Assembly (NCBI GenBank): GCA_040797825.1
Contig: JBFNEZ010000134.1
Location: 1 to 10,939 of the forward strand
Direction of reading: 5' to 3'
DNA: 10,939 nt
DNA from: Geosporobacter sp040797825
GTDB lineage: Bacteria; Bacillota; Clostridia; Peptostreptococcales; Thermotaleaceae
Positions 1-4,959 of this stretch are shown one piece after another. Every line of letters begins with the position of its first letter. Position 1 is the first letter of the stretch. Made by a program: the position numbers and the translations under genes. The notes beneath the pieces are model-generated. The model was not told the DNA's origin. It worked only from the letters and a program-made list of their open reading frames with translations, and searched no databases.

Positions 1-530
1 TACACCGATTTATCTAAAATTGCTATAAAGGGTAAATTTCTATATTTTTCAGCATAATCTATGCCATAACCTACAATGAATTCATCTGGTATGTCAAAAC
101 CTTTATAATCTACATTTATTTCAACCTTCCGCCGTTCTGGCTTATCTAATAAAGCACAGATTTTGAAGCTATTAGGTTTTCTTGACAAAAGATTATGATG
201 TAAATAGTGGAGGGTTAACCCACTGTCTATGATATCTTCTATGATGAGGATATCTTTCCCTTCTATGCTGTGATCTAAGTCTTTTAAGATCCTAACTACT
301 CCTGAACTCTCTGTAGCCAGACCATAGCTTGAAACTGCAATAAAATCAATAGAAACAGGGAGTTTAATTTTTCTCATAAGATCACTCATAAAAACATTAG
401 CACCCTTTAATACCCCTATCAATACCAGGTCTCTTTCCCTATAGTCCTCTGTAATCTTAGCAGCTAATTCTTCTATTTTTTCTTCAATTTGTGCTTCTGT
501 AAATAAAATTTTATGAATTTCACTACTCAA
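1..530 (-). CDS. hpt: Hypoxanthine phosphoribosyltransferase, 3' end cut by window edge
   Basis: Purine salvage enzyme of the cytoplasm that joins hypoxanthine or guanine to PRPP to give IMP or GMP. Translating the minus strand gives 176 complete codons before the edge. Visible are LIGVLKGANVFMSDL (about 37-51), the flexible-loop VSSYG (66-70), the PRPP-binding signature IIEDIIDSGLTL (96-107), the base-binding region LLDKPERR (127-134) and the C-terminal VGYGIDYAEKYRNLP (153-167). Bacillus-type enzymes are about 180 residues, so only a few codons are missing. The start is probably TTG at 530: AGAGGTG at 537-543 sits 6 bases upstream of it, whereas an in-frame GTG at 539 lies inside that ribosome binding site. 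The gene follows the cobalamin adenosyltransferase by 70 bases, with a terminator-like hairpin between them. The family is certain; the start is less so. Confidence 0.95.
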   Translation of the reverse strand, partial: MSSEIHKILFTEAQIEEKIEELAAKITEDYRERDLVLIGVLKGANVFMSDLMRKIKLPVSIDFIAVSSYGLATESSGVVRILKDLDHSIEGKDILIIEDIIDSGLTLHYLHHNLLSRKPNSFKICALLDKPERRKVEINVDYKGFDIPDEFIVGYGIDYAEKYRNLPFIAILDKSV

Positions 531-536
531 ATTCTT

Positions 537-543
537 CACCTCT
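537..543 (-). promoter_or_regulatory. Ribosome binding site deciding the hpt start
   Basis: Minus-strand AGAGGTG. It is spaced 6 bases from TTG at 530-528 and overlaps the alternative GTG at 539-537, so it favours the TTG start. The ATG further upstream at about 575 runs into a TGA within ten codons and can be excluded. Confidence 0.6.
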
Positions 544-583
544 TCTTGATTGACTTGTTCCTCATTTTCGGTTAAAATCACTC

Positions 584-617
584 TCTAAATAAAAGCCACC
601 CTAAATAGATGGCTTTT
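584..617 (-). terminator. Terminator-like hairpin after the adenosyltransferase gene
   Basis: On the minus strand an 8-bp perfect stem, AAAAGCCA with TGGCTTTT (617-610 and 598-591), closes an 11-base loop and runs into TTTTATTT. The stop codon of the adenosyltransferase gene lies inside the loop. Half the stem is A-T pairs, so termination may be partial, which would let some transcription reach hpt. Confidence 0.55.
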
Positions 618-1140
618 CAAACTCTACATATTTTAAATCTGACTCTAGGTATCTTGCCAAAGCATATAGTACATCCGAGAGTCTGTTGACATATTTCAGC
701 AAGCTGCTGCTAATTTCCTCTTCTTTGCCTAAGGTTAGGATTCTTCTTTCTGCTCTTCTACATACGGTTCTAGCCACATGTAAAGCAGCACATGCTTTGT
801 TGCTTCCCGGAATAATAAATTTATCCATTTTATCAATTTTAGCTATATAGATATCAATAATATTCTCTAAGGCTTGAATATGTTGTTCGCCAATTAACTC
901 TGGGAATTTTTCTCGATCCTTCGTTGCCAATTCTCCTGCAACATCAAATAATTCTCGCTGAATTTTATAAAGAATTTCTATAATTTCTTTATCTTCAACA
1001 AAATTTCGCGCCAATCCTATGGTTGAATTTAATTCATCAATGGTACCGTAGCTTTCTACTCGAAGACTATCTTTATCTACCCTGTTGTTATCAAAAAGAC
1101 TAGTTTGCCCCTTATCTCCTGTTTTGGTATATATCTTCAT
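601..1140 (-). CDS. pduO: PduO-type ATP:cob(I)alamin adenosyltransferase
   Basis: Transfers the adenosyl group of ATP to cob(I)alamin to make coenzyme B12, needed by adenosylcobalamin enzymes such as diol dehydratase, mutases and class II ribonucleotide reductase. The 179-residue length is typical of the single-domain form. The N-terminal ATP-binding loop TGDKGQT is at 7-13, YGTIDELN at 31-38, the arginine-rich active-site helix HVARTVCRRAERR at 121-133, and YVNRLSDVLYALARY at 150-164. The ribosome binding site AAGGAGG (1151-1157) sits 10 bases before the ATG. The gene lies 29 bases after the YkvA-like gene, suggesting cotranscription. No B12 biosynthesis genes and no recognisable cobalamin riboswitch are nearby, so this may be a housekeeping salvage copy. 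The family is sure; which enzyme it serves cannot be told here. Confidence 0.95.
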   Translation of the reverse strand: MKIYTKTGDKGQTSLFDNNRVDKDSLRVESYGTIDELNSTIGLARNFVEDKEIIEILYKIQRELFDVAGELATKDREKFPELIGEQHIQALENIIDIYIAKIDKMDKFIIPGSNKACAALHVARTVCRRAERRILTLGKEEEISSSLLKYVNRLSDVLYALARYLESDLKYVEFEKPSI

Positions 1141-1169
1141 AATTCTTTGTCCTCCTTAATATAAGTTTT

Positions 1170-1568
1170 TTAATCTTCATCAACCCTATACTCTACATCA
1201 TCAATAATCTTGTCTTTACTGAATTCCTTACTATAGGGATTTTGTATGTAAAAATCTAACTGATCTGATATTTTCGATAGAATATACCCCATAATAACTA
1301 CATCATCAATTAATCCAAAAGCTAAGAAAACAGGAGCTGGTATCAAGTCAAAAGGATTTATTACATAGGCCAATCCAGCAAAGACCATTATTTTTCTCCA
1401 TATAGAGACCTTTGGATCCCTAATGAATTTCGGTATAACCCAAATTCTTTTTAGAAATCTTGCAGTCCATAAAAATGTGTTTTTTTTCTTTCGAGATCCC
1501 TTTTGTATCTCTATCGTCCCCTTTCTACAGACTACTTTTATTTTAATGGATAGTATATGTGGTTTCAA
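1170..1568 (-). CDS. YkvA/DUF1232 family small membrane protein
   Basis: Unknown biochemical function. The hallmark is the hydrophobic segment with AYVINPFDLIP (about 67-77) followed by FGLIDDVVIMGYIL (84-97), matching the DUF1232 pattern Y-x-x-x-P-x-D-L-I-P followed by a G-x-x-D-D motif. A basic N-terminal stretch precedes it and a short acidic tail, ending VEYRVDED, follows. The start is doubtful. The only in-frame canonical start upstream of the domain is TTG at 1568, which has no ribosome binding site. A good one, AGAAAGGGG at 1518-1526, lies inside the frame and is followed only by ATA codons (1514-1512 and 1508-1506). The true protein may therefore begin about 18-20 codons later at an unusual start, or the TTG is used weakly. 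It probably shares a transcript with the adenosyltransferase. Confidence 0.85.
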   Translation of the reverse strand: MKPHILSIKIKVVCRKGTIEIQKGSRKKKNTFLWTARFLKRIWVIPKFIRDPKVSIWRKIMVFAGLAYVINPFDLIPAPVFLAFGLIDDVVIMGYILSKISDQLDFYIQNPYSKEFSKDKIIDDVEYRVDED

Positions 1569-1573
1569 CTGTT

Positions 1574-1602
1574 TTTATCAATTCAGATAAAGTCTTGATA
1601 AA
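1574..1602. repeat. 8-bp inverted repeat upstream of the YkvA gene
   Basis: TTTATCAA (1574-1581) and TTGATAAA (1595-1602) are perfect inverted arms separated by 13 bases, ending six bases before the TTG start of the YkvA-like gene. It could be an operator or a weak leader hairpin. It is very A-T rich, so chance is a fair alternative. Confidence 0.35.
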
Positions 1603-1642
1603 TATATACCCTATAATTTAATTTATTCTCATCAAAATAGTT

Positions 1643-1685
1643 CAAATTTAAAAAGGACATATTCACACAAGTGATATATCCTTTT
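1643..1685 (-). terminator. Rho-independent terminator of the DEAD-box helicase gene
   Basis: On the minus strand, AAAAGGATATAT pairs with ATATGTCCTTTT (one G-T pair), then after a one-base bulge CAC pairs with GTG around a TTGT loop. The stem is followed by TTTTTAAATTT. It lies 48 bases after the helicase stop and before the YkvA gene, so it separates the two transcripts. Confidence 0.8.
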
Positions 1686-1732
1686 ATCTTTATAAGATTA
1701 ATTATCCGTGACCTATCTATCTAAAAAATAGA

Positions 1733-3319
1733 TTATCTTTGATTCGCTGGTTCTGCATTTATTTTTTTACCTTTAATTCGAATCTTATTAATCTTTTTGA
1801 TTAACTTTTCTGCTCTTTCTTTAGGAATCTCAACAAAGGTATACTTATCAAACATATCAATCGTTCCTACTTCTTTTCCAGGTATTCCACCTTCATTAGC
1901 AATCGCTCCTAAAATATCCGCAATACGTACTCTATCCCGCTTACCAATATTAATAAAAATCCTTGCCTTACCAGAATCAACCGCCCCTGTATCCTCAAAA
2001 ACATCTTCCTTTTCTACAGCTAGTCCCATTCTTTCTTTTTCCATAATCATTTTAGCCAAAGCTGCTGCTATTTCAATGGAGCTATATTCCTCTGCTATTC
2101 CTTCTACAAGACCTATATAAGGTGTCAAAGCACCTGACTCAATTGTATGAATAATTCTATTTCTAAATAATTCTCTTTGTCTTTCAGCCAGATCATTAAT
2201 AGATGGAATTGGCTTTCTTCGAATTTTAGTTTTGGTAAAACGTTCAATGCTCTTAAGAAGACTAATTTGCCTTCCAGTGACAAAAGTATAGGTTACACCA
2301 GTCTTACCAGCCCGACCAGTTCTCCCAATACGATGGACATAGTATTCTAAATCCTCTGGAATATCATAATTAATAACAATATTTACATTATTGACATCAA
2401 TACCTCTAGCAGCCACATCAGTAGCCACAAGCAGTTCTACAGTTCCTTCTCTGAACTTTTTCATAACCCGATCTCTTTGTGTTTGCTTAAGATCTCCATG
2501 AAGTCCTTCTGCAAAATACCCTCTACTTTGTAGACTTTCCACCAACTCATCTACACCTTTTTTCGTTCTACAGAAAATAATTGTTAAACCCTCTTTTTCC
2601 ATATCTAGCAACCTAGACAATACATCCAGTTTTTCATGAGGTCTAACTTCATAATAATACTGTTCGATCTGTGGTACTGTAAGTACTTCATGAACGACTT
2701 TAATTTTTTTAGGCTTCTTTTGATAGGTTTGGGCTAACTGTTCAATCTCTTTAGGTATTGTTGCAGAAAACAATAGGGTTTGTCTATCCTCTGGAGTCTC
2801 TTGTAAAATCCGTTCAATATCCTCTTGAAAACCCATATCTAACATTTGATCCGCTTCATCAAGTACTACTGTATGAATTTGATTTAGCTTAACTGTTCTG
2901 CGATTGATGTGATCGATAATTCTTCCAGGTGTTCCAACAACAATCTGTACCCCTGCCTTCAGTGCTTTGATTTGACGCTCAATAGGCTGTCCACCATATA
3001 TAGCCAAAGTCTTTACCCCTGTTGAATATTTCGAAAATTTTCTTATTTCATCTGCCACCTGAACTGCCAATTCTCGCGTTGGCGTAAGAATTAAGGCCTG
3101 AGGCCCTTTGATATCTCCTACCACTTTTTGAATAATAGGCATGCTAAAAGCAGCTGTCTTTCCTGTTCCTGTTTGGGCCTGACCAATTATATCCTTGCCC
3201 TCTAAAACTGTTGGCATAGCAGCTTTTTGAATTGGCGTTGGTTCTTCATAGCCTAGATCGTCTATGGCGCGCAGAATTTCCGGTACTAGTCCCAAGTCTT
3301 TAAACATCACATTCTCCAT
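1733..3319 (-). CDS. DEAD-box ATP-dependent RNA helicase with DbpA-type RNA-binding domain
   Basis: Unwinds or remodels RNA with ATP; relatives (DeaD, CshA, DbpA/YxiN) act in ribosome assembly, mRNA turnover and cold adaptation. The 528-residue protein shows a Q motif with GYEEPTPIQ (23-31), Walker A AQTGTGKT (48-55), PTRELA (80-85), TPGRI (130-134), DEAD (154-157), SAT (185-187), IIFCRTKKG (247-255), VATDVAARGID (298-308) and HRIGRTGR (329-336). A linker leads to a C-terminal RRM-like DbpA domain (about 452-525, RIFINIGKRD through IRIKGKKINAE), which in DbpA/YxiN binds 23S rRNA. ATG at 3319 is preferred because AGGAGAG (3331-3337) precedes it and the next residues are the family N-terminus; the frame is open 22 codons further, but that extension is not helicase-like. 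The gene is flanked by its own terminator and appears monocistronic. Choosing among DeaD, CshA and DbpA orthology is not possible from motifs alone. Confidence 0.97.
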   Translation of the reverse strand: MENVMFKDLGLVPEILRAIDDLGYEEPTPIQKAAMPTVLEGKDIIGQAQTGTGKTAAFSMPIIQKVVGDIKGPQALILTPTRELAVQVADEIRKFSKYSTGVKTLAIYGGQPIERQIKALKAGVQIVVGTPGRIIDHINRRTVKLNQIHTVVLDEADQMLDMGFQEDIERILQETPEDRQTLLFSATIPKEIEQLAQTYQKKPKKIKVVHEVLTVPQIEQYYYEVRPHEKLDVLSRLLDMEKEGLTIIFCRTKKGVDELVESLQSRGYFAEGLHGDLKQTQRDRVMKKFREGTVELLVATDVAARGIDVNNVNIVINYDIPEDLEYYVHRIGRTGRAGKTGVTYTFVTGRQISLLKSIERFTKTKIRRKPIPSINDLAERQRELFRNRIIHTIESGALTPYIGLVEGIAEEYSSIEIAAALAKMIMEKERMGLAVEKEDVFEDTGAVDSGKARIFINIGKRDRVRIADILGAIANEGGIPGKEVGTIDMFDKYTFVEIPKERAEKLIKKINKIRIKGKKINAEPANQR

Positions 3320-3534
3320 TTTTTTATCAACTCTCCTAATTTTTATTATTGCTGTGCATCGTAGTTTATGGATTTGATGACACAAACTATTTTTGTTGAA
3401 AAAATTATACCTTTATGCATTATTATTTTCCTAGAGGCTCATTTTATCCCTATTTCTATGTACAAGCTGTAATAAAACACTGTTCTTGCTCATATATTTT
3501 ATTAGTCCTATTTCATTTTCAAATCACAATCGCT

Positions 3535-3540
3535 AGGAGG
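3535..3540 (+). promoter_or_regulatory. Ribosome binding site deciding the GNAT-like gene start
   Basis: A perfect AGGAGG six bases before ATG at 3547. It sets the start there rather than at the upstream in-frame ATG at 3415, which has no such site and would add a non-conserved, Cys/aromatic-rich stretch. Confidence 0.8.
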
Positions 3541-3546
3541 CTAAAC

Positions 3547-4023
3547 ATGCTACCCTTGAACATAAAAAACAAGGGAAGAAAAACCTTCCCCATTCGCGAA
3601 AAATTAAACACACCTAAACTAATGGATTTAATTAAACCCTTCCAAGATATTACCAAATTTAAGTTTCATTGTCAAGTTTACACAAAATCTTCTGATAACA
3701 CATGGATATTTAAATACACTGCTCAAGGCAAAATATCTATTACATTAGTTTTCCATAGTGGAAAATATCAGGAGCATTCTTATATTCTCATCGATGAGTT
3801 CTTTTTTACAGATATTTGTAGGCACCAAGGAATAGATCATAAACTTTTAAGGATGCTTTTACGCTATATACAAGAATTAGATTTTGACATCCTTCGTTTT
3901 AAAACGAATCTCTACCCAAACAAAGTGCTGTCACAGCAATTTGGCTTCCGACAAATTGGCATAGAAGAATCCGTACTTTCTCTTAAAACAACCTTTATCC
4001 ATCGAAATGCAAAACAAGAATAA
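3547..4023 (+). CDS. GNAT-like acetyltransferase, divergent
   Basis: Tentative member of the GCN5-related N-acetyltransferase fold, which moves an acetyl group from acetyl-CoA to an amine. The protein has 158 residues. After a basic N-terminus and a beta-rich middle (TWIFKYTAQGKISITLVFH, 52-70), an ILIDEFFFT strand leads to RHQGIDHKLLRMLLRYI (92-108). This resembles the acetyl-CoA-binding motif A (R/Q-x-x-G-x-G/A), but the final Gly/Ala is Asp. NLYPNKVLSQQFGFRQIG (121-138) resembles the common N-x-x-A-x-x-x-Y-x-x-x-G-F ending. It lies convergent to the PsiE-like gene with 33 bases between stops and no clear hairpin there, and divergent from the helicase. The substrate is unknown; it may be a catalytically weakened or non-enzymatic relative. 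Confidence 0.6.
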   Translation: MLPLNIKNKGRKTFPIREKLNTPKLMDLIKPFQDITKFKFHCQVYTKSSDNTWIFKYTAQGKISITLVFHSGKYQEHSYILIDEFFFTDICRHQGIDHKLLRMLLRYIQELDFDILRFKTNLYPNKVLSQQFGFRQIGIEESVLSLKTTFIHRNAKQE

Positions 4024-4056
4024 AGATCTAGACTACTGTATCCACCATCGATTCTT

Positions 4057-4680
4057 TTATTCATGGGAAACCAATACTTTTTCGATAAGACCATCGTTCA
4101 TCTTTATGACCTTGATCTTAGCACTTGCTACTGTATACTCTACACCTTCATAAACAGGTCTGCTCGTTTCCTGAGATAAGTGGCTTACGAGGCCTCCTAC
4201 TGTATTCCCCAGTTCTAGTGGAATGTTCAATCCGATGATACTATTTGCTTCCGCAATAGGTGTTGCCGCTGAAAAGACTTGTCCGCTTCTTTCATCAAAG
4301 GTTTCTCGAATAAACAGATATTTTCGAATTGCAAAAACTGATGCAATGGCAGCTACCCCTAATAAAAAATCTACCATACTGCTGCTATATATTAGCATTT
4401 TTCTGGCTATAGCATATAGAACAACCTCCAAAACACTTCCAGTAGTATGCAAAACCAGCATGATAACCAATTCAACCCCTACTACCAACAGCAATACATG
4501 ACCTAGAAATTTTTGAAATACATCATAGGTTTCGAAGGTATTTGTTTGGTAGACTAACCCTAAATATTTAAATAGATCAATCATTCCAATAATAATTGCC
4601 AGGGTAATAAATGCTGCCAGGGCAACCTCTAAATAATAAGTGAGCTTTAAAATTTTACCCTTAAACCGATTGATATGCAT
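4057..4680 (-). CDS. Membrane protein: PsiE-like domain fused to a CorC/HlyC transporter-associated domain
   Basis: Function unknown. The 207-residue protein has about four membrane segments (16-38, 59-78, 83-98, 103-118). The stretch around HTTGSVLEVVLYAIARKML (78-96) matches the conserved core of the phosphate-starvation-inducible PsiE family. The C-terminal part (about 143-205: NSIIGLNIP, GNTVGGLVSHL, GVEYTVASAKIKVIKM, GLIEKVLV) matches the small CorC/HlyC domain usually found after CBS domains in cation-efflux and hemolysin-related membrane proteins. It would face the cytoplasm if four segments are right. Ribosome binding site AGGAGGGG (4686-4693) is 5 bases before the ATG. The gene is preceded by a sigma-54 promoter and, upstream, by a sigma-54 activator gene in the same orientation, so it is probably that regulator's target. 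Ion or membrane-stress transport is a guess from the domains. Confidence 0.8.
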   Translation of the reverse strand: MHINRFKGKILKLTYYLEVALAAFITLAIIIGMIDLFKYLGLVYQTNTFETYDVFQKFLGHVLLLVVGVELVIMLVLHTTGSVLEVVLYAIARKMLIYSSSMVDFLLGVAAIASVFAIRKYLFIRETFDERSGQVFSAATPIAEANSIIGLNIPLELGNTVGGLVSHLSQETSRPVYEGVEYTVASAKIKVIKMNDGLIEKVLVSHE

Positions 4681-4759
4681 ATTATCCCCTCCTATAGCTT
4701 ATCAATATATTCTTGGAGCTATCCCTACTCCGTACACTATTTTTACAGAGTTACAATTT

Positions 4760-4776
4760 TGCAATTTTTGTGCCAA
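4760..4776 (-). promoter_or_regulatory. Sigma-54 (-24/-12) promoter of the PsiE-like gene
   Basis: The minus strand reads TTGGCAC-N5-TTGCA, almost identical to the consensus TGGCAC-N5-TTGCW, with exactly ten bases between the invariant GG (-24) and GC (-12). The predicted start of transcription is near 4749, about 69 bases before the ATG at 4680. It points away from the activator gene and toward the membrane-protein gene. Within the leader, ATAGCT (4694-4699) and AGCTAT (4717-4722) could form a weak stem next to the ribosome binding site. Confidence 0.9.
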
Positions 4777-4788
4777 TATATATTGGCA
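4771..4788. repeat. Perfect 18-bp palindrome overlapping the -24 element
   Basis: TGCCAATATATATTGGCA is fully self-complementary, and its left half contains the GG of the -24 element. It could let a dimeric repressor compete with sigma-54 RNA polymerase, or be an incidental extension of the TTGGCA box. No second GC at -12 spacing exists on the plus strand, so it does not make a two-way sigma-54 promoter. Confidence 0.7.
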
Positions 4789-4841
4789 TTTTTTATATTG
4801 AACAAACTAGTTTTTTCCAGGGTTTTCTAGTTGTTGTCTTA

Positions 4842-4872
4842 TAAAAAAAAAGAAGGTTTTAAATAACCGTCT
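4842..4872 (-). terminator. Terminator of the sigma-54 activator gene
   Basis: On the minus strand AGACGGTT pairs with AACCTTCT (one mismatch) around ATTTAA, followed directly by a run of T residues (plus-strand A run 4843-4850). The stem is short, but the tract is long. It lies 80 bases after the activator stop and upstream of the sigma-54 promoter, so it would insulate the membrane gene from read-through. Confidence 0.6.
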
Positions 4873-4923
4873 CTTTTGGTGTACTATTTTAATACAAAAC
4901 TCATCAAAATCCTTGTCCAACAA

Positions 4924-4959
4924 TGTCCTAAAATAGTTCATTTGTATCATTTTAGGACA
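4924..4959. promoter_or_regulatory. Inverted repeat, candidate upstream activator site
   Basis: TGTCCTAAAAT (4924-4934) and ATTTTAGGACA (4949-4959) are perfect 11-bp inverted arms with a 14-base spacer. They overlap the stop codon of the activator gene. No T run follows on either strand, so it is a poor terminator. It lies about 175-210 bases upstream of the predicted sigma-54 start, where activators of this class usually bind. A second TGTCC at 4914-4918 is exactly ten bases from the one at 4924, on the same helix face. Fis-type helix-turn-helix activators often recognise TGT...ACA dyads; that this one binds here is inferred. Confidence 0.55.

Noticed and set aside
1141..1169. Cobalamin riboswitch before the adenosyltransferase gene
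   Set aside because: Only 29 bases separate it from the upstream gene, and no B12-box-like sequence was seen.
3320..3385. Twenty-two extra N-terminal residues on the helicase
   Set aside because: The extension holds the ribosome binding site for ATG 3319 and does not resemble the family's N-terminus.
3404..3409. Minus-strand TATAAT as the helicase promoter -10 element
   Set aside because: No acceptable -35 sequence or extended -10 TG at the right distance; not enough to call.
3415..3546. Longer start for the GNAT-like gene at ATG 3415
   Set aside because: No ribosome binding site precedes it, the added 44 residues look random, and a perfect AGGAGG serves ATG 3547.
4771..4796. Palindrome followed by a T run as a plus-strand terminator
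   Set aside because: Nothing is transcribed into it on the plus strand from nearby, the stem is mostly A-T, and its bases form the sigma-54 promoter.
4805..4832. AACTAG/CTAGTT inverted repeat with a 16-base spacer between enhancer and promoter
   Set aside because: Arms of only six bases in AT-rich DNA; easily chance, so not listed as a site.
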